64,000 nt of DNA from Halosegnis rubeus (GCF_009184545.1 NZ_QJOW01000002.1:62001-126000); one strand, 5' to 3'; positions 26,188-35,231 are shown, counted from the stretch's first letter. Made by a program: numbers and translations. Notes: generated by a model from the sequence alone, not told the origin.

Positions 26188-26845
26188 TTTCGATGTATCG
26201 TCTGGTGGATTTGGCTACATCGGTGGCAAGCCTGGTTTGAAACCTCCGAGCGTGTTGATTGCTGGCTACTCTGTCACGGACGCCTCGAAAGCCCCAGGCG
26301 TGTCGCGGTCGTTCCGTGACATATCGATCGCTCACTGCGTTCGCTCCCGATAGTGGTCACGGAGCCGACCATGCGAACGCGACACGCCCGTCTCTGCAAG
26401 ACGCTGCGCGTCTTGCTGACCCTGAAGTCTGCCATGGCAGACTTCAGGACCTCTTTCGGTCCGCCCGACAGCACCGCCCACACGCCTCCCCAGCCGATTC
26501 GCTCCCTCCGGTCGCTCATCCACTGTCAGAGCACGCGCTGACAAGCCGTCGCTCGGTGCCCTCGCGACGACCTCGCGCTGACTCGCGCGCCGATGCGCGC
26601 TCGGACCACGCCACCGCATCCGTCTCGCTCGATTGAGCAACCGTTGTGGTGGCCTGACGCACCGCGCGCCAGCGCGTGTGCGTCGTGGGGAAGGGTTGGG
26701 AGAGTGGCCGACGGCCACGGGCCAGCGAGCGGGAGCGAAGCGACACGCGAGCGGGCGGTCCGTCGCGCCCGCGTGGCGCGATGCGACCGCTAACAGTGCT
26801 GTTTCCCCGAGGCCAAGCAACGAGGACGGTCGCGGTGCTGGCAAC
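26188..26845. repeat. dispersed structured non-coding element, copy A
   Basis: No convincing gene lies between 26187 and 27030. The region is a diverged copy of 50210-50690. Matching blocks include 26205-26245 against 50246-50280, 26477-26577 against 50351-50451, and 26606-26830 against 50484-50662. Several hairpins in the 3' half are kept in both copies with changed stems, for example GCGCGC-cgat-GCGCGC here and GGCGCGC-acgag-GCGCGCC in copy B. Copy A has an extra segment of about 170 bases (26276-26448) made of three inverted repeats. Stretches that appear open in other frames are shadows of the repeat. Confidence 0.8.
26297..26448. repeat. three consecutive inverted repeats inside copy A
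   Basis: First, an imperfect stem-loop at 26297-26388: GGCGTGTCGCG pairs with CGCGACACGCC, CCGTGAC with GTCACGG, and TATCG with CGATA, in nested order. Second, GCAAGACG (26396-26403) pairs with CGTCTTGC (26409-26416). Third, a perfect 28-base palindrome without spacer at 26421-26448, whose left arm is CCTGAAGTCTGCCA. The segment is absent from copy B. Confidence 0.75.
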
Positions 26846-27029
26846 ATCAAATAGACATGCGTCAAACTCGTGTCAGCTTCAGTTGACGGCCCTGACGCTG
26901 AAGACACAACAACCGGCGCAAAGGTTCAAACCAGAAGCCGCGGCCACCGACCGTATGCTGTAACGAGTCGCCCGCGACGCCCGAGACGGGAGTCCGGCGC
27001 AGCGTCGCGCGTACCCAGCCGGCTGTTCG

Positions 27030-28019
27030 CTATCCGAGGAGTCGCTCGTAGACCGAGATGACTCCCTCGCGCACGTCGGCCATCGGGACGCCGGCAGCGT
27101 CGGCCACCGCGAGCGCACCACCCATCCCGACTCCCTCCTTCGCCTCGCCGGCGAGGTATCGCTCGAAGGCGACGTGGCTGTCGTCGAAACCGGGGTCGGT
27201 GACGGTCACGTCGAGGTCGAAGGCGTCGGCGGCCGCCGACAGGTCGACGTTCGGGTCGGCGTCGACGAACGAGGTGGTAGCAAGCGAGAGCCGGCCATCC
27301 GCGTCGGCGTGACGAGCCAGCGCGGCGACGGCGAGCAACTGCGTGCCGCCGGCCAGCGTCACCGGCGTGTCAGTCTCCAGCGCGCCGACGGCTACCCCGC
27401 CCAGCACTGCGGCCGTCGGGTCGCCCATCCGGCGGACGGCGCGTCGCGGCTGGCCCGTACACGAGCCGGCATCGAGGTCGCTGGTCTCCAGTCCCGCCGC
27501 CACCATCTCTCGTTTCAGATCGAGCGGATTCGAGGCGAGCGACGAGGAGACGCCCGTCGCGTCCGTCTCACCGAGTGCCGTCAGGACGCCGAGAGCGGTC
27601 GTCGTCCCACCGGGAACTGTCTCGGCGAGCAGCAGGTCTTCATCGAGTGCGCGCCCGAACTGTCGGGCGGCCTCCCACGCGCCGTACGCCGTCGGCACGG
27701 GTTCCTCCTCGCGGATGTCGCGGCCCGGCGTCGCGCCGACGGTGACGGTGCCGGCCGCCGTCGGCTTCGCGAGGCCGGCGTCCACGACCGTCAGCGGCAG
27801 GTCGAGCCGTTCGCGCACGGCGCGGGTCACGACCGCCGGCGTCGGACAGCCGGCCGGCGAGACAGGGGTCACCGGCGCTCGCACCGGCTTTCCGTACTCT
27901 AGTATCTCGGCGTCGGCACTCGGCGTGTGGACGAGCAGGTCGCCGTCCATTCCCGCCGCGCTCAGCCCATCGATGGCCGCAGTGTCGGTCGTCCCGGCGG
28001 CAAGTACGAGGCGCGTCAT
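27030..28019 (-). CDS. CobT-like (TIGR00303/UPF0284) phosphoribosyltransferase-fold protein
   Basis: The 329-residue protein begins MTRLVLAAGTTDTAAIDGLSAAG. It contains LAETVPGGTTTALGVLTALG, CTGQPRRAVRRMGDPTAAVLGGVAVGA and GGTQLLAVAALA, the signature blocks of the archaeal CobT-like family. Members are proposed to act on nicotinate mononucleotide in the lower-ligand step of cobamide synthesis. No other cobalamin gene is adjacent here. The start at 28019 is the ATG giving the standard N-terminus; upstream frame is antisense to the SDR gene. Confidence 0.88.
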   Translation of the reverse strand: MTRLVLAAGTTDTAAIDGLSAAGMDGDLLVHTPSADAEILEYGKPVRAPVTPVSPAGCPTPAVVTRAVRERLDLPLTVVDAGLAKPTAAGTVTVGATPGRDIREEEPVPTAYGAWEAARQFGRALDEDLLLAETVPGGTTTALGVLTALGETDATGVSSSLASNPLDLKREMVAAGLETSDLDAGSCTGQPRRAVRRMGDPTAAVLGGVAVGALETDTPVTLAGGTQLLAVAALARHADADGRLSLATTSFVDADPNVDLSAAADAFDLDVTVTDPGFDDSHVAFERYLAGEAKEGVGMGGALAVADAAGVPMADVREGVISVYERLLG

Positions 28020-28098
28020 ACTCGTCGTGAGGGGAGCCGACGCTTGTGTCGTCCGGTCCGGAGCGAGCGCTTTTGCTCGCGGCGACCGTCCCCTCCGT

Positions 28099-28977
28099 AT
28101 GGCTTGGAGCACGGATGATATTCCCGACCAGAGCGACCGCCGATTCGTGATTACCGGTGCGAACAGCGGCATCGGTAAAGAGGCGGCTCGCGAACTCGCG
28201 CGCGCCGGCGGCACGGTCGTGATGGCCTGTCGCTCGCTCGACCGCGGTGAGACCGCCCGCGACGAGATTCGCGAGGAAATTCCCGGTGCGAGCCTCCGTG
28301 TCGAGCCGCTCGACTTGGCGAGTCTCGACTCAGTCCACGACTTCGCCCACCGGCTCGACGGTCCCATCGACGTGCTCATCAACAACGCCGGCGTGATGGC
28401 GATTCCTCGCGCCGAGACCGACGACGGCTTCGAGATGCAGTTCGGCGTGAACCACCTCGGCCACTTCGCGCTCACCGGCCTGCTCGTCGACCAGCTAGAA
28501 GACCGCGTCGTCACCGTCTCCTCGCGCGCCCACGAGAACGGCGATATCGACTTCGACGACCCGCACTCGCGCGTGAACTACGACCGCTGGGAGGCGTACG
28601 GTCAGTCGAAGCTCGCGAACCTCCTGTTCGCGTACGAACTCGACCGGCGCAGCGACCTGACGAGTCTGGCCTGTCACCCCGGCTTCGCCGCGACGAATCT
28701 ACAAAACGGCGCGGCGACCTCACTCCCGATGCGTGTCGTCATGGGTGTAATCAACCGCGTCATCGCACAGTCGGCTGCCGACGGTGCGCTTCCCACCCTC
28801 TACGCGGCGACCGACCGCGACGCCGAAGGCGGCCAGTATATCGGTCCCAACGGTCTCGGCCAGATGCGCGGTGCGCCCGAACCACAGGAGTCGACCGACC
28901 GCTCGTACGACGAGCCGCTGGCAAAGCGGCTGTGGACACTCTCGGAGGCCGAAACCGAAGTCACCTACCCGTTCTGA
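28099..28977 (+). CDS. short-chain dehydrogenase/reductase (retinol dehydrogenase-like)
   Basis: In the 292-residue Rossmann enzyme the cofactor loop is TGANSGIGKEAAREL (residues 20-34), NNAGVM is at about 94-99, a catalytic serine lies in VTVSSRA and the YGQSK catalytic motif is at about 170-174. The long C-terminal part and the segment DGFEMQFGVNHLGHFALTG resemble the retinol-dehydrogenase/WW-oxidoreductase group. The substrate is not predictable. It is divergent from the CobT-like gene, with 79 bases between starts. Confidence 0.9.
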   Translation: MAWSTDDIPDQSDRRFVITGANSGIGKEAARELARAGGTVVMACRSLDRGETARDEIREEIPGASLRVEPLDLASLDSVHDFAHRLDGPIDVLINNAGVMAIPRAETDDGFEMQFGVNHLGHFALTGLLVDQLEDRVVTVSSRAHENGDIDFDDPHSRVNYDRWEAYGQSKLANLLFAYELDRRSDLTSLACHPGFAATNLQNGAATSLPMRVVMGVINRVIAQSAADGALPTLYAATDRDAEGGQYIGPNGLGQMRGAPEPQESTDRSYDEPLAKRLWTLSEAETEVTYPF

Positions 28978-29017
28978 ATCGAAACCGTCTCCGGGCCACC
29001 CCGTGTTTCCCCTGGAA

Positions 29018-30397
29018 ATGAGCACGCGCCGTATCAAAGACCCCGTCCACGGCTACATCGAGTTGGCCGAGCCGCTGGTCGAGCGACTGGTCGACACGCC
29101 GGAGTTCCAGCGGCTCCGCCGCGTTCGCCAGCTCTCGGCGACCCATCTCGTCTATCCCGGGGCGACCCACACTCGCTTCGAGCACTCGCTCGGCGTCTAT
29201 CACCTCGCTAGCGAGGTGTTCAGCAATCTCCGCGGACAGTCGTACTTCACCGACGGCGCGACGACCGCCGAGCTGGACGAAATCGAACAGACCCTTTCGT
29301 GTGCGAGTCTCCTTCACGACATCGGCCACCCGCCGCTGTCACATCTCGGCGAGCGCCACCTCGACGTAGATGCGCTTCGAGACCGACTCACCGAGACGGG
29401 CTTAGTCGCCCGGTTTCGGGCCGTCGCGCCCGACGTGAACGGCTGGCCGAAACCGATCGAGCGGGCCGCACCTCACGAACTGCTCTCGTGCGTTCACATC
29501 TTGGAGGTGTACGACGACGCGCTCGATGCGCTTGGCGTCTCGCCGGCTGAGGTTGCCGGCTACGTGCTCGGCTGGAGCCTCGCCTACGAGACGGGTGCAG
29601 CGTGGCAGTACGGCGTCGGTCCCGAGATTCTCCACTCCCCCGTCGACGTGGACCGACTCGACTACATGGTCAGAGACGACCACATGACCGGCGCGGACGT
29701 GCTGGATATCGACACCGACCGGATGACGAGCGCCTACACCGCCCACCCGAAGGCCGGTCTCGCACTCGCGGAGGGTGCACTCTCGGCCATCGGCAACTAT
29801 CTGGAGGGGCGCGTCTCCCTGTACCAGTGGGTCACCCAACACCACAAATCGGTGTACGCGAACATGCTGTTCCAGCGACTGCTCGATGAACTCGCCGTCC
29901 GCGAGGACCTCATCACCGCCGACGCAGTCCTCTCTGGTATCGACGACTTCTGGCTGCTCGAACGGTTCCGCGAGACGGCAGCTGACCCGCCAGGCGGGGC
30001 GTTCGGTGACCTTTACGACCGGTATCGGTCGCGGGACTTCGCCGAGTCGTGCTGGAAACACCGACTCGGATTTGGTGATGCGGTCCCCGACGGCGTCGAC
30101 CCCGACGCCTACGCTCGGTGGCTCATCGACAACGACGACAGGCTCGAAGCGACGCTGGCCGACGACCTCGGCCTCCCGGCCCACGAGGTGTGGATCGAAC
30201 ACTCCTACGTGCCAGAGTACGAGCCCGGTGAACTCCGCGACATCCCGCTTGCACACCGCGGTCGGGTCCAGTCGGTCGCCGACCACGGACTCTACGGCGG
30301 TCGCGAGTTCGAACGCACGATTCCCTTCGTGTACGTTCCGGAGGGGTACGCCCGCGACGCCGTCGCCGCACTCGCCGCCCGGTATCCGCGTCAGTGA
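29018..30397 (+). CDS. HD-domain phosphohydrolase (SAMHD1/YpgQ-like)
   Basis: The 459-residue protein has the HD metal site: His in THTRFEHSLGVYHLA (about residue 50), His-Asp in CASLLHDIGHPPLSH (about 98-104), and a distal Asp in VDVDRLDYMVRDD (about 212). The opening KDPVHGYIELAEPLVERLVDTPEFQRLRRV is typical of archaeal dNTP triphosphohydrolase-like HD proteins. A role in nucleotide pool control is likely. Its TGA (30395-30397) is shortly followed by the CBS gene promoter. Confidence 0.9.
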   Translation: MSTRRIKDPVHGYIELAEPLVERLVDTPEFQRLRRVRQLSATHLVYPGATHTRFEHSLGVYHLASEVFSNLRGQSYFTDGATTAELDEIEQTLSCASLLHDIGHPPLSHLGERHLDVDALRDRLTETGLVARFRAVAPDVNGWPKPIERAAPHELLSCVHILEVYDDALDALGVSPAEVAGYVLGWSLAYETGAAWQYGVGPEILHSPVDVDRLDYMVRDDHMTGADVLDIDTDRMTSAYTAHPKAGLALAEGALSAIGNYLEGRVSLYQWVTQHHKSVYANMLFQRLLDELAVREDLITADAVLSGIDDFWLLERFRETAADPPGGAFGDLYDRYRSRDFAESCWKHRLGFGDAVPDGVDPDAYARWLIDNDDRLEATLADDLGLPAHEVWIEHSYVPEYEPGELRDIPLAHRGRVQSVADHGLYGGREFERTIPFVYVPEGYARDAVAALAARYPRQ

Positions 30398-30444
30398 CTG
30401 CCACCGCCGCTAACTTTATACCCTGCCATATGTTTCCAAGTATC

Positions 30445-30849
30445 ATGGACGATATCTTTGTCGCGCGGCTCATGTCGACCGACCCCAAGACGGTCACGCC
30501 TGACATGCTCGTCGAGCAGGCGGCGAAGCTGATGATCGATTCCGACGTGGGCTCGGTGCTCGTCGTCGAGGACGACAACCAACTCGCGGGGATTCTCACC
30601 CGGACGGACTTCGTCCACATCGTCGCGGGCCAGAAGCCGAAAGACCAGACGCCCATCTTGGCGTACATGTCCGACACGCCGGTCACCATCTCCGCGCAGG
30701 CTAGCGTCGCCGACGCCGCCGACCTCATGGTCGAATCCGGCGTCCACCACCTCCCCGTCGTAGACGACGACGCCGGTCTCATCGGCATCGTGACGACGAC
30801 CGACCTCGCGGCCCACATCGCCGGGCTCGACCGCAGCGTGCCAGCGTAG
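30445..30849 (+). CDS. two-CBS-domain protein
   Basis: The 134-residue protein is made of two CBS domains (about residues 8-62 and 72-128) with the usual pattern ARLMSTDPKTVTPDMLVEQAAKLM … LAGILTRTDF and YMSDTPVTISAQASVADAADLM … LIGIVTTTDL. Stand-alone CBS pairs bind adenine nucleotides and regulate partner proteins. The ATG at 30445 lies 27-33 bases after an actttatacc TATA box (30412-30421), fitting a leaderless start; an in-frame ATG upstream is ignored. Confidence 0.9.
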   Translation: MDDIFVARLMSTDPKTVTPDMLVEQAAKLMIDSDVGSVLVVEDDNQLAGILTRTDFVHIVAGQKPKDQTPILAYMSDTPVTISAQASVADAADLMVESGVHHLPVVDDDAGLIGIVTTTDLAAHIAGLDRSVPA

Positions 30850-30880
30850 GCTACAAGCCTCCCTCGCTCTTTTCGTCGTC

Positions 30881-31342
30881 GTGGACGAACTTCCAGACGG
30901 CTCGGCCGACGCACTCCAGGAGTACATCGATACCCACCACGAGTTCCTCTCGTGGCTCGGCGTCACGGTCGAGCAACTCGAACGCGGCTGCGCCGTCATG
31001 GCCATCCCGTACGACCGGAAGCTGACGAACGTGCCGTGGACCGGGAGCGAAGACGACACCCACCACCCGATTCAGGGTGGCGTCGCCGCCACGCTCACCG
31101 ACACCGCCGGCGGGATGGCACTTCGAGGCGAACTCGACAACCCACTCACCGCCGGCATGGCGACGATCAATCTCAACGTCAACTATCTGGAGGCCGCCCG
31201 CGGCGACCTCACCGCGACCGCGGAGGTGACTCGTGCGGGAAAGACGGTCGGCGTCAGCGAGATTCTCCTCGAAAGTGAACGCGACGGCGAGACGACGCCC
31301 GTCGCGCTCGCGACCGGAGCCTACCGGCTCTTTCGCGCCTAA
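30881..31342 (+). CDS. PaaI-type hotdog thioesterase
   Basis: The 153-residue hotdog-fold protein has the segment HPIQGGVAATLTDTAGGMA, the PaaI/YdiI active-site helix, and LNVNYLEAARGDLTATAEVTRAGKTVGVSE. It probably hydrolyses an acyl-CoA, perhaps an aryl-CoA. The start is GTG at 30881. Its TAA shares two bases with the TAG of the convergent acetyltransferase (31339-31342). Confidence 0.88.
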   Translation: MDELPDGSADALQEYIDTHHEFLSWLGVTVEQLERGCAVMAIPYDRKLTNVPWTGSEDDTHHPIQGGVAATLTDTAGGMALRGELDNPLTAGMATINLNVNYLEAARGDLTATAEVTRAGKTVGVSEILLESERDGETTPVALATGAYRLFRA

Positions 31343-31791
31343 AGCGACTTCTCGAACCGGACGACCTCATACTCGCCGTCCCGTCGTCGCCCGGTCTCGC
31401 GGTAGCCGTGGCTCGGGTAGAATCTCATCGCCTGCTCCTGTCGCGCCGTCGTCTCCAACTCGACGTGCTCGTAGCCCGCCTCGCGGGCGTGGGCTTCCAG
31501 CGCTTCGATGATTCGCGAGCCGTACCCCTCGCCCTGTGCATCGGGGGCGACGGCCATCCGGAGCAGTTCGACGCCCGACTCGCGGGGCTTGTATCCGCCC
31601 ATCGCGACGATACCGTCTCCCGCTTCGAGGACGAACAGTTCGCCACCGTTGTCGCGATAGGATGCGACCGGCGTGTCGAGGTCCTCGTTGCCGGGTACGT
31701 CGTCGGGGTCGGAGCCGGCAGACCGGATTGCTGCGCGGTGGAGCGCAATCACCGCCTCGCGGTCGTCCTCCCGAACGGGTCGGATGCTCAC
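31339..31791 (-). CDS. GNAT N-acetyltransferase
   Basis: The 150-residue protein shows the GNAT acetyl-CoA site LLRMAVAPDAQGEGYGSRIIEALEAHA around residues 77-102, followed by HVELETTARQEQAMRFYPSHGYRETGR. The substrate is unknown. The start is GTG at 31791, which overlaps the TGA of the nicotinamidase gene, so translation is coupled. A longer frame upstream lies inside that gene. Confidence 0.87.
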   Translation of the reverse strand: MSIRPVREDDREAVIALHRAAIRSAGSDPDDVPGNEDLDTPVASYRDNGGELFVLEAGDGIVAMGGYKPRESGVELLRMAVAPDAQGEGYGSRIIEALEAHAREAGYEHVELETTARQEQAMRFYPSHGYRETGRRRDGEYEVVRFEKSL

Positions 31792-32363
31792 GCGAAGGTG
31801 ACCTCGTCGGTCGTCGTGCGCTCGCCCACCAGCCACTCGACGTGGTCGGTCGCGTACTCGTGGTGTTCTGTCTCGATTGCGCCGATTGCGTCTTCGGCGA
31901 GCACGACCCGGTAGTCGCGCAGCCCGGCGCTTGCGGCCGTGTGGAGGACGCAGACGTTCGCGAGCGTCCCGCAGATGAGCAGCGTCTCGATTCCCCGCGC
32001 CGAGAGCCAGCCGTCGAGCTCCGTCTCGTGGAACGCGTCGTACGTGTGTTTTTCCACGACGTGATCGCCGTCCTCGACGGGGAGGTCGTCACACAGCTCG
32101 GCTCCCCACGAGCCTTCGAGGACGTGTTCACCCCAGCGGTCGAACTCGTCGTAGCTGTGGTTCCCCTCGAACTGGTCCGGCGGGTGCACGTCGCGTGTGT
32201 AGACGACGCGCGCGCCGGCGTCGTGGGCTGCGTGTGCGAGGTCGACACACGGCTCGACTACCGTTTCGCTGCCGGGGGCATACAGCGCCCCGTCGGGGTG
32301 ACAGAAGTCGCGTTGCATGTCGACGACGACGAGCGCCGTCGTTGCTGGGTCGAACGTCGCCAT
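31788..32363 (-). CDS. nicotinamidase/isochorismatase-family hydrolase
   Basis: The 191-residue protein has the cysteine-hydrolase triad: Asp in VVVDMQRDFCHPDGAL (residue ~15), Lys in VVEKHTYDAF (~104) and Cys in GTLANVCVLHTA (~140). The sequence DVHPPDQFEGNHSYD matches nicotinamidases, which convert nicotinamide to nicotinate. Nicotinate phosphoribosyltransferase is encoded 1.6 kb away, supporting a role in NAD salvage. Isochorismatase-like activity on another amide cannot be excluded. Confidence 0.87.
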   Translation of the reverse strand: MATFDPATTALVVVDMQRDFCHPDGALYAPGSETVVEPCVDLAHAAHDAGARVVYTRDVHPPDQFEGNHSYDEFDRWGEHVLEGSWGAELCDDLPVEDGDHVVEKHTYDAFHETELDGWLSARGIETLLICGTLANVCVLHTAASAGLRDYRVVLAEDAIGAIETEHHEYATDHVEWLVGERTTTDEVTFA

Positions 32364-32443
32364 GTCGGATGGACGGCGGCGACGCCGAAAAGTATCACCC
32401 CGTGGACACCGCCGTTTTTGAGTATGGGGTCCGAGTATGTGGT

Positions 32444-33931
32444 ATGCGAGCACGTTCGACCGTCTTCCTCGTCGTTCTCGTCGCCCTCGCCGGCTGTAGC
32501 GTCGGCTACAGCGGCTCGACCCCGACGCCGACCGACGAAACGACGCCGACCCCCGCACCGGAGACCGCGACGCCGACGCCGTCGCCGAACCAGACCGCCA
32601 CCGCCGAACCCGCGACCGAGCTCCCCGACCCCGAAACCGACGTGCTCGGGTGGGAGAACGGCTACTGGGCCAACGAGACCATCAGCGTCGACCGCAGCGA
32701 CGGACTCAGCGAGGCCGAACGCGAGCGCATCGTCGCCCGCGCGATGGCCCGCGTCGAGGTCGTCCGCGAGATGGAGTTCAACTCGACGGTCCCCGTCGAG
32801 TTGATGTCTCGCGAGGAGTACCAGGACAGCGAGTACAGCGGCGGCGGCGACCGCTCTGCGGCCTTCACCACCTTCGACAACGCGAAGTTCGAGGCGCTGT
32901 TCCTCGTCGGTGAAGACCGCGACTCACTCGCTGTCCAGCAGTCGAATCGCGGCTCCTCGGTCGCCGGCTTCTACACGCCCCGCAACGACCGTATCGTCGT
33001 CATCTACGGCGGCGAGACCGCAGATCTCCCCGGTGAGCGCACGCTCGGCCACGAACTTACCCACGCTCTCCAGGACCAGCAGTTCGACCTCACGACGATT
33101 ACCGCCAGCAGTCGCGAACAGTCCAACGCACAGAACGGTCTCATCGAAGGCGATGCGAGTCTCACCGAGGAACGATACATGGAACGGTGTGGCGAGGAGT
33201 GGGAGTGTCTCTCCGCGCCACAGTCCGGATCCGGGTCCGGGAGCAGCGACATCCATCTGGGTATCTACATCATGGACTTCTTCCCGTACGACGACGGCCC
33301 GGCATTCGTCGAGTTCTACCAGGAGCGTGGCGACTGGGACCGCATCAACCAGATGTACGACGACCTGCCGGCTTCGACAGAACAGGTCGCCATCCCCGAG
33401 AAGTACGCCGTCGACCCCGACCCGCCGACCGACGTGACCCTGCGCGACCAGAACACGAACGGCTGGGAGCGGGTCGACCCGCCGGAGCGAACCCCGACCG
33501 CGCGACTCGGTCAGTCGGCGATGACCGCCATGTTCGGGTACACGCTCTATGCAGACACCGGAAACCAGCCCGTCATTCAGCCACAGGAGCTGTTGAACAT
33601 CAACTCCGAGGGGAACATCGTCCAGCCGCCGTTCAAATACACCGCGCCCCCGGTGCGCGGCTGGGACGGCGACCGCATGCACATCTACCAGAAGGACAAC
33701 GAGACGGCCTACGTCTGGAAGTCCGTCTGGGATAGCCGACAGGACGCCCAGGAGTTCGCCGACGCCTACGCTGACCTGCTCGCCTACTGGGGCGGCAGCC
33801 AGCAGTCTGGCGGTCTCTACACTATCGACAGCGGGGCGTACGCCGACGCCTTCCGCGTCACCGTCGAGGGCGACACCGTCACCATCGTGAACGCGCCGAC
33901 GACCGGCGACCTGCCGGACGTTCACGAGTAG
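32444..33931 (+). CDS. Hvo_1808-family surface lipoprotein with HExxH motif
   Basis: In the 495-residue exported protein the N-terminus MRARSTVFLVVLVALAGCSVG ends in a lipobox (LAGC), so Cys18 is probably lipid-modified. A Thr/Pro-rich low-complexity linker follows (residues 24-60), typical of haloarchaeal surface lipoproteins. A zincin-like HELTHALQDQQFD motif lies at about residues 203-215, suggesting metallopeptidase descent. The conserved DNET and YADLLAYWGG segments match the haloarchaeal Hvo_1808 family. The activity is unproven. Confidence 0.85.
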   Translation: MRARSTVFLVVLVALAGCSVGYSGSTPTPTDETTPTPAPETATPTPSPNQTATAEPATELPDPETDVLGWENGYWANETISVDRSDGLSEAERERIVARAMARVEVVREMEFNSTVPVELMSREEYQDSEYSGGGDRSAAFTTFDNAKFEALFLVGEDRDSLAVQQSNRGSSVAGFYTPRNDRIVVIYGGETADLPGERTLGHELTHALQDQQFDLTTITASSREQSNAQNGLIEGDASLTEERYMERCGEEWECLSAPQSGSGSGSSDIHLGIYIMDFFPYDDGPAFVEFYQERGDWDRINQMYDDLPASTEQVAIPEKYAVDPDPPTDVTLRDQNTNGWERVDPPERTPTARLGQSAMTAMFGYTLYADTGNQPVIQPQELLNINSEGNIVQPPFKYTAPPVRGWDGDRMHIYQKDNETAYVWKSVWDSRQDAQEFADAYADLLAYWGGSQQSGGLYTIDSGAYADAFRVTVEGDTVTIVNAPTTGDLPDVHE

Positions 33932-33961
33932 ACTTTTCGCCGGGCCGACCAACCGTTCGGT

Positions 33962-35101
33962 ATGTTCGACATCGTCTCGCCCGACGCCATCGCGAGCGGC
34001 CGGGCGACGGACGCCTACTTCCAGCGCACCCGCGAGGCGCTCGACGGCGCAGGCCGCGACCCGCACGTCGTCTGTGAGGTGACCGCAGACCAGTTCCCGT
34101 CCGGTGAGTTCGAGATCTTCGCCGGCATTGAGGACGCTGCCAACCTGCTCGCCGGCCGCGACCTCGACGTCTCCGCGCTCCGCGAGGGCCAACTGTTCGA
34201 CGGGGGGCCGGTGATGCGCATCGAGGGGAACTATCTGGAGTTTGCCGAACTCGAAACGTCGCTGCTCGGCTTCCTCTCGCCCGCGAGCGCGTGGGCGACG
34301 GGTGCGAGAGAGATTGCAACCGCCGCCCGCGACCGAACTGCGCTCTCGTTCGGTGCCCGCCACGTCCACCCCTCGACGGCTGCCGCGCTCGAACGCAGCG
34401 CTCTCGTCGGCGGGATGGACGGCTTCTCGCACGTCGGCGCGGGCGACGTACTCGACCGGGCGGCCAGCGGGACGATGCCACACGCGCTCGTCATCGCCTT
34501 CGGCCGCGGCAACCAGGAACAGGCGTGGCGGGCGTTCGACGAGCACGCCCCCGAGGACGTGCCCCGCATCGCGCTCACCGACACCTACGCCGACGAGACG
34601 GAGGAAGCGGTTCGGGCGGCCCGTGCGGTCGAGAACCTCGACGGCGTTCGCCTCGATACCACCGGCTCCCGGCGGGGTGACTTCGAGCACATCGTCCGGG
34701 AGGTTCGGTGGAGCCTCGATGATGCCGGATTTGCGGACGTGGAAATATTCGTCTCCGGGGGTATCACCGCTGAGGCGGTCCGACAGCTCCGGCCGTACGT
34801 CGACGGCTTCGGCGTCGGCTCGGCCATCTCCGACACTCCACCGACGGATTTCGGACTCGACATCGTCGAACGCGACGGCGAGGGCGCGGCCAAGCGCGGG
34901 AAGCTGACGGGCGCGAAATCTGTCTACCGCGTCGGAGACAGCCACGTCGTCCAGCCGGCGGAGGCTCCCGCGCCCGACGACGGCGAATCGCTGCTCGAAC
35001 CGCTCATCGAGGATGGCGAAATCGTCCGGGAGTTCGATATCGACGACGCAGCCGAGCGGTGTGCACAGGATGCGGAGCGCGTCGGGTTCAGAGCAGAATA
35101 G
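33962..35101 (+). CDS. pncB: nicotinate phosphoribosyltransferase
   Basis: The 379-residue enzyme joins nicotinate to PRPP in NAD salvage. Recognisable features are the N-terminal TDAYFQRT, SFGARHVHPSTAAALERSALVGGMDG near residues 120-141, ALTDTYADETEEA, LDTTGSRRGD and the phosphate-binding VSGGITAEAVRQL…DGFGVGSAIS. It is the short archaeal type. With the nearby nicotinamidase it forms a salvage route from nicotinamide. Two T-runs at about 35217-35236 may terminate its mRNA. Confidence 0.92.
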   Translation: MFDIVSPDAIASGRATDAYFQRTREALDGAGRDPHVVCEVTADQFPSGEFEIFAGIEDAANLLAGRDLDVSALREGQLFDGGPVMRIEGNYLEFAELETSLLGFLSPASAWATGAREIATAARDRTALSFGARHVHPSTAAALERSALVGGMDGFSHVGAGDVLDRAASGTMPHALVIAFGRGNQEQAWRAFDEHAPEDVPRIALTDTYADETEEAVRAARAVENLDGVRLDTTGSRRGDFEHIVREVRWSLDDAGFADVEIFVSGGITAEAVRQLRPYVDGFGVGSAISDTPPTDFGLDIVERDGEGAAKRGKLTGAKSVYRVGDSHVVQPAEAPAPDDGESLLEPLIEDGEIVREFDIDDAAERCAQDAERVGFRAE

Positions 35102-35158
35102 CGTAGACGAGCACCCCTCACGCCAGCATCCGCGAGCGAGGAACGAGCGAGCGGTTCA

Positions 35159-35183
35159 CTGCGGCGAGCAAAGCGAGCCGCAG
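35159..35183. repeat. hairpin with 11-base GAGCAAAGCGA loop
   Basis: CTGCGGC (35159-35165) pairs perfectly with GCCGCAG (35177-35183) around the loop gagcaaagcga. The loop matches those of the tandem hairpins at 54225-54321 (GAACGAAGTGA, GAGCGAAGTGA), although the stem sequence is unrelated. Confidence 0.6.
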
Positions 35184-35231
35184 GACCGAGCCCCGACCAA
35201 CGGGAGGGGCGACGTGTCTTTTTGCCGCAGA

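Noticed and set aside
26332-26907. Long minus-strand open frame in repeat copy A and its counterpart at 50400-50828
   Set aside because: The frames are Arg/Ser-rich, lack acidic haloarchaeal bias and follow from the GC-rich repeat; similarity between them is explained by DNA homology and hairpins, not by a conserved protein.
26925-26960. Sequence ggttcaaacc resembling a tRNA T-arm
   Set aside because: No matching acceptor, D-arm or anticodon stem is present nearby.
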